In this document: one piece after another, positions 12,984-22,516 of the stretch | Layout of the letters: each line of letters starts with the position of its first letter | Position numbering within the stretch: the first letter of the stretch is position 1 | Assembly (NCBI RefSeq): GCF_910596095.1 | Contig: NC_056542.1 | Location: 34,144,957 to 34,208,956, forward strand | Origin: Thunnus maccoyii | Lineage: Eukaryota > Chordata > Actinopteri > Scombriformes > Scombridae | Direction: 5' to 3' | DNA: 64,000 nucleotides | Notes under the pieces: generated by a model | The model's database searches: none | The model's input: only the letters and a program-made list of their open reading frames with translations | What the model was told of the DNA's origin: nothing | Position numbers and translations under genes: made by a program

Positions 12984-15900
12984 GCACTGCACATGGATGC
13001 ACAATGACTAATAACCATGCTCTGAAGTATTTACAGACTTTTCTCTAAACTTTGATTTTTGTGAAATATTGGAAAATTTTGAATGCACTCAGTGCTGATG
13101 TCTGTAAAGCAGATATAGTTGATTGACTCAAGCCACCTAGCCTGTTTTCAACTATACAGCTCCAAGAACTAAGGAGCCACATTACTGTTAATGTGTCCAC
13201 CACATCTGATGATCCATGAAAATTAGACAAATGTGACGCTCAGTCTCGTTTGCACACTCTCATCTCTTCTTCATTTCACTATGTGTAGACTACCTGGAGG
13301 CCAACTGCAAAATTTTGTTGTTAACATCAGTCAACATCACAAGAATTGCCACCCTTTATTGTAACACTGATACTGGTGGCACCCAGTCCTTGCTTAAGCC
13401 AAACTTCTCAAGTACCTAACATAGGTATTGCCACTCAAGCCAATCAAAGGCTTTTTCTGCATCAAGTGACAATACAGCACTGGGTGTTAAATTCTTGAAA
13501 AGTGTAACACATGAAGTAATCTGTTAAAGTTGTCTCCCACCAGACGGGACTTTATAAAAGCGGTATGGTCATAATGCACAAGTTTGGTCATATGTGTCTT
13601 AATCCTGGAGGTCAAGACTTTGGAGTATGCCTTTACTTTGGCACATAAAATTCTTGAGGTCCTATAGCAACTGCATAGAGTGGGGTCCTTATTTGGTTTA
13701 GGTAAGACAGCAAGTAAAGCCACGTGGACATTGCCAAGAGAGGAACTCTTTTCAGTTTCAGCTAGAATCATATCTAACATGTATTCTCCAAGTTCATCCC
13801 AGACAGTTGAATAAAACTCGGGTGGAATACCATCCTACCCTGAAGACTTTTCTCTTTTCATACTGAAGATGGCCTCTTTGAGTTCATTTAATGTAACAGG
13901 AGTCCCCAAATGGTCTGCTTTGTTTGTTTGTTTTGTTAATTGCTTGTAAAGCACTTGAATTGCATTAGTTTAATTTGAAAGGTGCTATATAAACAAAGTT
14001 TGATGAAGTTTGATTGAAAATGGAAAAAAGTTCTGTGTCAACTCATCTCTTATCACTGCCAGGTACATTATACCCATATTAAACCTATTTAATGTGGTGG
14101 TAAATCAGTATAAGCCTGTCTCTTAACACAGCTCCTGCACTCTTTGACTGCAGGAGCTTTCCCCAGGGACTAAGAACCTTTTGAGGCACTCAGTTCCTCT
14201 ATCTGCGTTTCCACCAGAGGGACCAAAGTCTAAATTAAGTTCCTGGGAGATTGTTTTACCCCCAAAAAGTCCCTGCTGCGAGGGGTAGTACTATCTAAAA
14301 GTACAGGAACTTTGGAGGCAGGGTTTGCAGGGATGACCGCCGCTGATTGGTCAAACACACAGCACGGCTGCTTCAAAAGTACTGCTTCATTCATAAAACA
14401 AGGAAGTAAACTAGTATCAATTTAGGACCAGTTTAGGATGAGGGGAGGACATTGCTCTTTGTTTGTTAACATTAAAAGAGAGAGAGAGAGAGTGCAGCGG
14501 TGATCGAGCGAGCTAGAGTGAGAATGAAGAGAGGGAGAGGCAGTAGCAAGAACAAAGCCAGTGAATGAGAGAAAAAAAAAATGTTATTTTCTAATTGTTT
14601 CATAGCGGTTATGTTCTAAAGCAGAAATAAATAACCATCAAACACTCAACAGATGATTTACTGTGGAGACAGACACTCTTAGTTTCAGATTTCCCCTCTG
14701 CATTTCTCCTTTTAATTCATTAGTTTTATCTAACTCATGTAGGAGTAAAAACAAAGAACAACAGGACAAATCTGTGTTGTTTTTTTCTCATGTGTGAATG
14801 CTACATTTCAAGGCCCACCATATTTTTCTAATTCCTCATAAGTTTAATTTGCATGATCTACCTGGTTCCTCAGATGCAGTGGAAATGCAAACACGACGGC
14901 ACAACAAGGACTTAAAGTTCCAGGTTTAGTTCCTGAGATTAGTTCCTCTGGTTCCAAAGTACCTGGAACTTTTGGTCGAAACAGGGCTTTAGAGATCTGT
15001 AATAGTCTGTGAAGACTGTCAGCCACTCAGGTTATGGGGTTGTGTTGGTTGAACAGACCTCTGCCCACAGTGAAACACCTGAACAACATTAAAACCAGTG
15101 TGAAACTTCTTAGCTACAGCACCATCCTGACATTCCCTCCCAGGCAGTTTACACTTAATGCAACTCTCACATGAATGTCATGTGACCCTAAGATCTAAAC
15201 TCAAACCTCACAACCCTTGTCTATCATCAACTTGTGAATCACCCAAAAAGATCTGAATGTCTGTGAAATGTCTGCAAGACTGAAACAACGAAATCCAGTT
15301 GCCTTTGACTTCCAGCCTCCCTGGTTATTCACATCTACTTGTGATGCATGTTAACCTAAAACCAAGTTAGCTGAATAACCAAGTTAGGAATGAAATACTT
15401 GCACCACAAGCACACACAGTCAAATGCTATATGAACCTGCATGTGATTGATAGATTGAGTCATATTGTACCTTTACCTGTGCTCCTCCACTCCTCCAGAT
15501 ATGGACCAGTGTCTGAGCTGCGACACAAGCACAGAGTGGTCTCCTGAAGGCAGCTCCAACTGCCTGCCCAAAGCCCTGCTCTTCTTCTCCTGGCAGGATG
15601 GCTTTGCTGTGGTGCTCTTGACATTTTCAGCCCTGGGCATCCTCCTGGCTCTCCTGGTGTCTGCTCTGTTTCTACATCAGCGTGACACTCCTGTAGTGAA
15701 GGCTGCTGGGGGTCCACTGAGCCAGGTCATCCTGTTCTCTCTGGTTGTCAGTTTCATCAGCTCCATGCTGTTTGTAGGCCGACCCAACAGCTTCCAGTGT
15801 AAGGCTCGACAAGTGCTCTTTGGCATCAGCTTCACTCTGTGTGTCTCCTGCATCCTGGTTAAGTCCCTGCAGATCCTGCTGGCCTTCCAGTTCAACCCCG

Positions 15901-16619
15901 CGCTGCAGGAGGTTCTACGGAGGCTCTACCAGCCTTTTGTCATCGTCATTGTCTGTGTGGCCTTACAGGCAACCACCTGCATATGCTGGCTGGTCCTAAA
16001 AAGCCCATTTAATGACATCATCAAGTCTCCAACCACTCTGCTGGAATACTGCCATGAGGGCTCATATTTGGGCTTTGGGGTGATGTTGGGCTATATAGCC
16101 ATCTTGGCCTTTGTGTGTTTCATCTGTGCCTTCAAAGGGCGTAAATTACCACAGCAGTACAACGAGGCGAGGTTCATCACCTTCAGCATGCTGCTCTACC
16201 TCATCTCCTGGCTGCTCTTTGTTCCTGTTTACGTTACCACTTCAGGAGTGTACCTGCCCGCTGTGGAGATGGTGGTCATTCTCATTTCCAATTATGGCAT
16301 CCTTAGTTGTCATTTCTTCACAAAGTGCTATATAATCCTTTTTAAGAGGGAACAAAACACAAAGAGCGCTTTCAGGAAGGAACTGTATGAATATTCCAGT
16401 AAAACCGCACAGTCCGTCCCTATGTCTGAAAGTTCAGTGTCAGAGCAACAGACCAGCAGTCAGCATTGCATCATCAGTGCTCCGTCCCTCTCCCTGCCTG
16501 CAGCCACTTCTCTCAAACCTGATGTGGTGACAAACTGCAGAGTCTGGACCACCTGCACAAGTTTGCACAGAGGTTCAATCACACGACACCACTGCCTCAG
16601 AAGAAGCACCAGCATATAA
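6402..16619 (+). CDS. gprc6a: GPRC6A-like class C G-protein-coupled receptor
   Basis: Six coding exons: 6402-6604, 8026-8320, 10570-11337, 12308-12523, 12799-12922 and 15499-16619, joining in frame to 908 aa (human GPRC6A is 926). Exon 1 has a signal peptide (about residues 1-24) and the family motif GDIIIGG. Exons 2-4 encode the Venus-flytrap domain. Residues S149, T172 and D312 sit where the human receptor uses S149, T172 and D303 for amino-acid binding. Exon 5 and the start of exon 6 form the cysteine-rich domain (CCYQCVNCTENYYSND). Exon 6 encodes all seven membrane helices (about 570-825) and the tail; it holds YNEARFITF and NTKSAF, and ends RRSTSI against human RKRMSSI. Known role: senses basic L-amino acids and divalent cations through Gq (goldfish 5.24 is the fish prototype). 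Intron 5 starts with GC instead of GT. Other class C receptors (OlfC/V2R, T1R, CaSR) are less likely given tail similarity and the kpna5-zup1 neighbourhood. Confidence 0.93.
6930..7761 (-). mobile_element. Tc1/mariner element, 5' half with transposase N terminus
   Basis: In gprc6a intron 1. The terminal inverted repeat at 7734-7761 reads, on the minus strand, CAGTTGTGCTCATAAGTTTA. The transposase then runs from 7354 as MGKAKELSKDPQEKVIELYK with an HTH domain (residues about 1-60). It continues after a frameshift near 7130-7200 as a second HTH block (AEIQASLQKRGVAVSRCTIR). The catalytic half and the other end are missing, so the copy is dead. Confidence 0.8.
7775..7920. repeat. Dispersed fish repeat, TATTAGAAACACC ... 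AGTGGCCAGTGAGTGTATA
   Basis: The right end (CCTAATAAAGTGGCCAGTGA) is a very common fish DNA-transposon/MITE end. It directly abuts the Tc1 end at 7761. The exact family is not assigned. Confidence 0.4.
8425..8708 (+). repeat. 47-bp tandem repeat, about 6 copies
   Basis: In gprc6a intron 2. The unit starts TACATAAGTATTATGAGCTT and continues GATGTAGTTAAAGTATTGCA then GTAAAAG. The copies differ mainly at a single T/A after GATGTAGT, so the array is young or homogenised. Confidence 0.9.
8861..9136. mobile_element. hAT-like MITE with 8-bp target duplication
   Basis: Terminal inverted repeats CAGTGGTTCCCAACC (8861-8875) and GGTTGGAAACCACTG (9122-9136). Flanks GTTTAGTC (8853-8860) and GTTTCATC (9137-9144) match at 6 of 8 bases, the 8-bp duplication expected for hAT. 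It is 276 bp long and non-coding. Confidence 0.75.
9187..9814. mobile_element. Inverted-repeat-bounded element filled with hairpin minisatellite
   Basis: The left end has GTACCTACGGAGCCC then CCAAAAGGTGGTATTTTTTT. The right end, on the opposite strand, has GTACTTACGGAAGCC then AAAAGGTGGTATTTTTTTA. Between them, 9229-9505 is a tandem array of about 20-bp units TTATCTTGTGTGAACAAG with CTTGT...ACAAG dyads, plus an internal copy of the end motif at 9687-9720. It lies in gprc6a intron 2. The family is not recognised. Confidence 0.6.
10010..10560. repeat. Repeat-like intron sequence with TTGTTATAAC motifs
   Basis: Contains CTTATTATAACAAGAAAATA and ATCTTGTTATAACTAG, an inverted TTGTTATAAC/GTTATAACAAG arrangement reminiscent of the hairpin minisatellite at 9.2 kb. 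No coding content seen. It ends just before gprc6a exon 3. Confidence 0.35.
11358..11392 (+). repeat. (GT)n tract 20 bases after gprc6a exon 3 donor
   Basis: A TGTGTGTG run with TTTGTG interruptions directly downstream of the exon 3 splice donor (11338). The rest of intron 3 (11393-12307) shows no recognisable feature. Confidence 0.8.
12923..12928 (+). promoter_or_regulatory. Non-canonical GC splice donor of gprc6a intron 5
   Basis: The exon ends ...GACACAG and the intron begins GCAAGA. No GT nearby keeps the phase-1 join to exon 6 (AT ATG GAC at 15499), which gives the conserved T-D-M/C-x-x-C cysteine-rich segment. The CAG/GCAAG context is the usual one for GC-AG introns. Confidence 0.75.
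12942..12978 (+). repeat. (CA)n microsatellite near the GC donor
   Basis: An uninterrupted CA run starting about 20 bases inside gprc6a intron 5. Confidence 0.9.
13370..13910 (-). mobile_element. L1/Tx1-like LINE reverse transcriptase fragment
   Basis: In gprc6a intron 5. The minus strand reads LPKPNKDPTLCSCYRTSRIL, then IKSRLVGDNFNRLLHVL. Further on (about 13430-13490, other frame) it reads VLSLDAEKAFDWLEWQYL. These are conserved reverse-transcriptase blocks in the correct order; the D in SLDAEKAFD matches the first catalytic aspartate block. Frameshifted and truncated at both ends, so inactive. Confidence 0.85.
13930..14030 (+). mobile_element. LINE 3' tail-like repeat
   Basis: CTTGTAAAGCACTTGAATTG followed by GAAAGGTGCTATATAAACAA and a TTTGATGAAGTTTGATTGA end, the typical 3' terminus of fish L2/Rex-type LINEs. 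Plus orientation. Confidence 0.5.
14130..15000. mobile_element. Putative non-autonomous DNA transposon in intron 5
   Basis: The left part has GCGTTTCCACCAGAGGGACC and repeated AGTTCCT motifs. The right part, on the opposite strand, has GCCCTGTTTCGACCAAAAGT followed by similar GGAACT motifs, forming an imperfect inverted repeat about 0.75 kb apart. No transposase seen. Family not assigned. Confidence 0.4.
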
Positions 16620-16635
16620 AGTGGCACTATTTGGC

Positions 16636-16820
16636 ATGTCCCAGTAGCCCACTGGTTAAGACACATTCCACATAACCACAAGGTCAGTGTTTCGATTCTG
16701 GCAGCAGAACCTTGTTGCATGTCGCCTCCTTGTCTCTCTCTTGCCCTTGTTTCCTGTCTATTCTCTAATGTCACTGTAATAAATGCTTAAAATGCACCAA
16801 AAATATATATTTAAAAAAAC
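16636..16820 (+). mobile_element. tRNA-derived SINE in the gprc6a 3' UTR
   Basis: Starts about 17 bases after the gprc6a stop. It has a tRNA-like head with box A-like TAGCCCACTGGTTAAG and box B-like GTTTCGATTC, a middle CCTTGTTGCATGTC, a TCTCTCTC-rich part and an A/T-rich tail. A related copy lies at 28.87-29.01 kb on the minus strand. It carries AATAAA at about 16779-16784, possibly used as the gprc6a poly(A) signal. Confidence 0.7.
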
Positions 16821-17029
16821 TGTCACTATTTAACATGGGTACATTTTACAGGACCTGAGTCCATTTCTGTGTTTTAAGTCTATTTTTGTATCTACTATTT
16901 GTCTTCATGACATCCTATGTGACCCTGGCCAACAACCAGAGTAGTGGAATGGTGTTCTCTGATTGGAGTGTTTCAGAAAGCAGATGTTACTGTACATTAT
17001 GAAAGATCATGAAAAAAGGCCATTTTTAC

Positions 17030-17250
17030 AATTTACAATTAAAATTTCTTTTAGCAGACACTTTTATCCAAAGCGGCAAACATCTGAGAGCTGATACAAC
17101 ACAAGCAGGGATCTAGTCAGGAGAGAACAACATGAGTAAGTGCCATAAAACTAAGTTTGAGTCTGATAGGACATAGGTGCCAACAGGCAGTGTACAGAGG
17201 CAATGCATAGAGTACATAAAAGTAGATTTTAAAAAATAATATTGTTATTT
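17030..17250 (+). repeat. Dispersed fish repeat (TTAGCAGACACTTTTATCC type)
   Basis: Contains TTTTAGCAGACACTTTTATC then CAAAGCGGC, a motif found in many fish retroposon tails. Family uncertain. Confidence 0.4.
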
Positions 17251-17798
17251 AAATTTTAACATCAACATATGGACATATTGAACATATACATTAACATTTA
17301 GACATACACAGTTTATAGATCATTTACAACTGTGAATTTCTGAAAATAAGAGCTCCTTAAACAAGTAGTTTGTGTCTTTCCCTTTGCATTTCCCTTTCGA
17401 TATACTGTAAGTCTTTCTCTCCAAAGTAAGACAGACTGTTACATTCATATTTTGATAGAGGGTATGTCCATATTCTTGTAGAGGAGTGCATTTATCCTCC
17501 TGGCCTCACGTCCAAAGTCACTGAACAACGAGTGATCAAAAGTGACAACATAGGCCTTTAAGTAGAGTCTGAATATACAGAGTTTGTCTTGAAGAGGAAT
17601 TTCTTGCTCCGGCATATACGTTCAACAACCTTCTTCCACAATCACTGTAGCTTTGGCCATTCCCAAACACCGTTTTCCTCCATGTGTGCAATACAAATAT
17701 CTGGAACACAAAGTGTGCATTGGGTTCTTGTTAACCATTTGTATTGTAATAACTCACATTTTGTATTTATTGACTGTGTGTGGGTCTTGTAACACGCC

Positions 17799-17800
<2 letters not shown>

Positions 17801-17846
<46 letters not shown>
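17801..17846. repeat. (TA)n microsatellite
   Basis: Uninterrupted TA run next to the composite element that begins at 17847. Confidence 0.95.
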
Positions 17847-17849
<3 letters not shown>

Positions 17850-18600
17850 GATGTACAGAGAGCCCAGTATTTGTATTTGTATCTGTATTTGTTGAGGCAG
17901 CAAAATTATTTGTATTTGTATTCGAATAAAAGTGGAAAGAGACTTAAAATCCTGTTTTTGTTTTTATTACGCTTTTAATTTTAGAAAATTAAAGTGTTAC
18001 AATAAGTGTTCATGAATAAACTACCTTATGAAGGAGGTCCCCACACCGGGTCTAGCACTGGAGTCTCCCAGATCATAGATGACTGCACTGACTACTGAGC
18101 CAAAACTTTACTCATCACCTCATTGCAGACAGACTTCTACCTATTTATACACCCATAACACAGAGACAGCACAGCATGTAATGTGTAGGGAAGAACTTCA
18201 AAGGCAATTTTTTCTTTGCAGTTTTCATTTATTGCCTATTTTTTACAACCTTACTTTGTGGAAAGGAGAAGGGGAACAACAGGTTATGGAAAGTCCCTTG
18301 GAAGCACTTCACGTGTGTCAGTAGCTCAGCTTTATCTCTGGCAAACACCCCCAATTCCGGGAGTGATGTCCAAATTAGGAAATGTGCATCATGTAGCAGG
18401 TGGATGTGACTCCCCTCGTCGAGATCTGCTGATCTGAGATAGCGATGTAACTGACCTGTGTGCTGGTATTTGACATGGGTTTTTTTCTTCCCGAAAACAA
18501 ATATTTTTAAAAAATATCTGTATGAAACAAATATTCCTAAAAAATTTCTGAATAACATATTTGTATTCGGGCACACCCCTAACATGTATATATGTTAGGG
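17847..18600 (-). mobile_element. Composite element copy A with tRNA-like segment
   Basis: Homologous over nearly its whole length to 22517-23275 in the opposite orientation. The minus strand contains TTGGCTCAGTAGTCAGTG (box A-like, about 18086-18103), then GGGAGACTCCAG (about 18060-18071) and GACCCGGTGTGG. It has AATACAAATA-rich ends; outer ends read AGAGATGTACAGAGAGCCC and, from the other side, TTAGGGGTGTGCCCGAATAC. No protein recognised. Confidence 0.7.
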
Positions 18601-18609
18601 GTGTGCCCG
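18568..18609. repeat. 42-bp near-perfect palindrome
   Basis: Two 21-base arms differing at one position, starting CGGGCACACCCCTAACATGT. It joins the end of composite copy A to a long (TA)n run. Confidence 0.9.
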
Positions 18610-18635
18610 TATATATATATATATATATATATATG

Positions 18636-18718
<83 letters not shown>

Positions 18719-18750
18719 TACATATACACATACATATACATATATGTGGC
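18610..18750. repeat. Long (TA)n then (CA)n/(TACA)n tract
   Basis: TATATA for about 100 bases, then ACACACATACATATACACAT. Highly unstable simple repeat. Confidence 0.95.
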
Positions 18751-19080
18751 CTGGTGAAAATTAAACCGGCACAGGACACAGAAATATCTCTTTGGGGTCT
18801 TTATTCTGAACAGGAAAATTTGGTGTTCAGCTAAGATTAAAAAAAATAAAATAAAATAAAAGCTTTAAAACAAAACATGCAGACGGTTTTCTGCTGTATA
18901 TGCAGTCCTTTTATATAAACAAAATCAGTACCAGCGAAGGACTCTCCTCTATCCACTGTAACACCTAAACCTATCTAATCACTTAAGGCGAGACACCTAG
19001 GCTCTTCACTGTATTCTGTACAGTCGTAGTATCAATAACCATGAACTACTGGTGTTAAACCACCCACTACCAAATACCGC
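18751..19080. other. Unclassified intergenic sequence
   Basis: Starts TGTGGCCTGGTGAAAATTAA and contains an (AAAAT)n-like run at about 18839-18860. It could be part of an LTR or SINE, but no diagnostic signature was seen. No coding exon. Confidence 0.3.
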
Positions 19081-19362
19081 AGAAACAAGTATGCTAGTAC
19101 AAAAGAGTTCAAAAATAACTACAAATATGTAGGCTAGTACAAAAGAGTGCAAAAATAACTACATATATGAAGGCTAGTACAAAAGAGTTCAAAGATAACT
19201 ACAAATATGTAGGCTAGTACAAAAGAGTGCAAAAATAACTACAAATATGTAGGCTAGTACAAAAGAGTGCAAAAATAACTACAAATATGTAGGCTAGTAC
19301 AAAAGAGTGCAAAAATAACTACAAATATGTAGGCTAGTACAAAAGAGTGCAAAAATAACTAT
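19080..19362 (+). repeat. 40-bp tandem repeat, about 7 copies
   Basis: The unit starts ACAAATATGTAGGCTAGTAC and continues AAAAGAGTGCAAAAATAACT. The last four copies are identical; earlier copies have one to four changes. Confidence 0.92.
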
Positions 19363-20100
19363 AGTGGCTCATCCCTATAACAAACAGAGCCCACAAATTC
19401 ACAGTCATACATTCACAGTTCTTGAAATTTTCCGATGAATGTGTACACTAAAATACATACTGACTTGTGCATCTGTCCAGGAGCACAAACAAGAGTGATG
19501 GCGGGACAAAATTACATCGGGTTCCCCACACGACTATGCTCTATACACTGTCTGCATGTCTGTCAACATCCAACAAATACAGAAACATCAGCATACAACA
19601 TCTTACAATTTGTAGGTATCCATTACCCTAAAATGTGTATCATTTGATATTTCGTATCAACAGTCACATTTTACATAATATTTACCTTCAGAAACAGTCC
19701 ATTATAACCGGAAAACATTGCTTGCTCACAGCGCAGTAAACAAAATAGCTTTTCTCCTCCGGTTTTCTCTCTAAACCGTTTCCCAACATCCTTTGCCCTC
19801 ACAGGGGGTTTTCCAAATTTGGACAGTGCCATCTGGTAGCGTTAATAGCTACAGTCACGTTTTCCCAAATTGCTGACTGACAGTATGGATTCAGAACAAA
19901 AAGATCAACCTCTGTGATGCTAATTGAATTAACTGAAAAAATTACCTATTGTATAGACAAAAAACAGTATGCAGTAGGAGTTTTTATAGATCTACTTAGA
20001 AAACAGCCAACAATTTGTAAAGATAGGTAAGCATAAATCCAGATGCATGGATATTACTTGTGAGGTACCTCAGGGGTTAGTATTAGGCCCAACATTTTGT
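19363..20100. other. Intergenic region, no gene seen
   Basis: No exon or domain recognised. Sequence between the 40-bp array and the Tc1 remnant. Confidence 0.45.
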
Positions 20101-20121
20101 ATAAAAATGACATACAAACGT

Positions 20122-20692
20122 GTGACAAATTAAAGGAAAAACCAACATAAAGTGTTGTAGTAAGATGTTGGGCCACCCATGCCACCAAAACAGCTTCAAT
20201 GCACCTTGGCATTGATTCTACAAGTCTCTGCAACTGGAGGGATGAACACCATTCTTCCAAAAGATATTCCATCCATTCTATCCCTTTGGTGTTTTGATGA
20301 AGGTGGTGGAGAGCGTGGTCTAACACGTTAGTCCAAAATCTTCCATAGGTGTTCAACTAGGTTGAGATCTGGTGACTGCGAAGGCTAGAGCGTATGATTC
20401 ACATCATTTTCATACTCATCAAACCATTCAGTGACTCCTCATGCCCTATGAATGGGGCCATTGTCATCCTGGAAGAGACCACTCCCATCAGGATAGAAAT
20501 GTTTCATCAGGATAAAGGTGATCAGTCAGAATAACTTTATATTGATTTGCAGTGACGCTTCCCTCTAAGTGGACAATTAGACCCAAACCATGCCAGCAAA
20601 ATGCCCCAAACAGCATAACAGAGCCATAACAGATCCCCTCACTGTAGGGGTCAAGCATTCTGACCTGTAGTGGGTTTTCCTTTAATTTGTCA
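20122..20692 (-). mobile_element. Tc1/mariner deletion derivative with transposase C terminus
   Basis: Terminal inverted repeats GTGACAAATTAAAGGAAAAA (left, about 20121-20140) and, on the opposite strand at the right end, GTGACAAATTAAAGGAAAAC. The minus strand encodes the C-terminal half of a Tc1 transposase: LFQDDNGPIH (catalytic D block) and, in another frame, YLLEEWCSSLQLQRLVESMP. Stops and frameshifts are present and the N-terminal half is absent. A shorter relative is at 31.15-31.35 kb. Confidence 0.85.
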
Positions 20693-20866
20693 CCTATATA
20701 GATAGATAGATAAGTCGTCTGTACTTACAGAGTAAGGAAGGAAGAACAGCACATACTTAATGGTTTCTGTGTAACTAAAGAATATAATAATTTTTCATAA
20801 CTACCTGCATACCTTATTATTGTGTAATTAAAGATATACTATGTATATTATTACATTACTGTATTG

Positions 20867-21202
20867 TTATTTTTTCATCCTCGGATGACAATACAAGCCT
20901 TCCATAGCTGTGAACTTGAGAGAGGTAAGTTTGCCCGTTATGAGCTGCTGCAGTGCTGGACCGACATAAGCATAATAAATCCCAGGAGTGTGGGTGAAGC
21001 TTGCTTGCCAAACACACATGCATAAAAAATGAGTATCATAACTGCCATGAGCAAAGGGCAAAAACATTTGATTTTTATTGCACTTACAGTTACATTTGTA
21101 TCCCATTTGATTACACTTCCCAGAACGTATGAACTTAAATCCCCAATTGTTACTCCCTTGTTTCTCATTGTCTTGTTTTCTTCCAATGTAAGCTGCAAGC
21201 AA
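20867..21202 (-). other. Unrecognised open frame
   Basis: A 111-residue minus-strand open frame overlaps another with a hydrophobic stretch (CPLLMAVMILIFYACVFG). No family was recognised and no splice structure supports it. It may be a repeat or a decayed pseudogene. Confidence 0.2.
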
Positions 21203-21529
21203 TTAAGTACCTGTAAGAACCTGTAAGTATTTTATATGTACAGATTCATATGAGGAAGTTAGACTGAAGGTTCCTGGAAAGTACATGGTAAGTGACAGGA
21301 AGTTATACTGTAAAACGCGGGCTGTATTATAAAGTGTTACCATATTCTTCATGCTTCTAATTTCCTGCAAGAATGTCACCTGTATCTGAATAGGATTTTT
21401 GTTTCTTTTGTCCAACTGCAAAAGAAATAGGAAATTCCCTGAAACAACTTCTTTAGATTCCTGCAGATAAGAAACTATGTGCTACCCACACAGCCAGTTT
21501 GAAAAAGGCCTCACCTTCTTCATTGAGGT

Positions 21530-21840
21530 GTGTTATTTTTAGACTTTCTGTTTGTGTTAACCCTCCTATTAAGGCAGACTGGGAGAGTGAGCTGGGATCT
21601 AACATCTCTGAAGAGCTCTGGAAACAGAACCTTGATGAGATCCATTCCTGTTCATCAGTTCCAGACACTCAGTTTAAAATCACTCACAGACTTCACTAAT
21701 CAAAGGCTAAACTACAGAGAAAATTTCCTGAGATCTCCTCATCAAGTGACATATAGTCTGGAAGAAGCTGATTTACTTCACAGTTTTGCGCTTTGTCCTA
21801 ATTTAGTAAACTAATGGTCTGGGACCTTTAGATTTCTATC
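21530..21840 (+). mobile_element. L1/Tx1-like LINE ORF2 C-terminal fragment
   Basis: The plus strand reads ADWESELGSNISEELWKQNL, then FKITHRLH, a stop, and in another frame LEEADLLHSFALCPNLVN. These match the order and spacing of the ORF2 C-terminal region of L1/Tx1-type LINEs (W-E-x-D-L-G...; F-K-x-x-H-R-x-H; cysteine/histidine tail). Frameshifted relic, opposite in orientation to the RT fragment at 13.4 kb. Confidence 0.7.
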
Positions 21841-21857
21841 TACAATGCTTGGGTAGT

Positions 21858-21858
21858 G

Positions 21859-21914
<56 letters not shown>
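21858..21914 (+). repeat. (GT)n microsatellite
   Basis: A GT run of about 55 bases directly after the LINE fragment. Confidence 0.95.
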
Positions 21915-21917
<3 letters not shown>

Positions 21918-22516
21918 GAGTGTAAAATCTGTTTTGTTGTGTCTTCTACCTCTGTCACTTCAATTTCATGATATTGTATATCTTTTTCTTAATAAACATA
22001 TTTAAAGATGTTTCACATTGTCAGTTTGAAAATTATAGCAAATTTCAGCATTATTATTGCAGCCACTGTCATTATGGTAATGACTGATTTAGATTTTCCT
22101 TACATTTCATTTTGGCTCTAATTATATATTTTCAAACATGGACATTAAAAAATTAGTGATTTATATTTCAGTTTTAATTTCAATTTGAGGAAATTATTTT
22201 ATTTCAGTATTGGCAGCCCTGGAGTCCAACATTTAAAAGTTGTCATGAGGGCTGGTCAGCTGCCAAAACAGACATCAGTATCTGCTACAGCTGTCTTTTT
22301 TCACCCAATCACCTTGTGCCTTGGTTTCAGGCCCGTCACGGTGATGGAAGAAATTAGGCTGTAGCGTAGGACAACTCAATATTTGTCATTTTGAGACGCA
22401 GAGGAGTTTCATCTTTTGAATTCTAAAGCCCCAACAGGTTGAAAGGCGCCATTCCCTCAAGGACTGAGGGGGAGCATCAATCATCAATCATATATCATAT
22501 ATCGGCAAAGCGCAAA

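Noticed and set aside
18389..18834. Open frames rich in I-Y repeats
   Set aside because: Translation of the (TA)n tract and composite element.
18751..19800. Solo LTR of a retroelement
   Set aside because: TG start and AT-rich content are suggestive, but no matching end, target duplication or primer-binding site could be identified.
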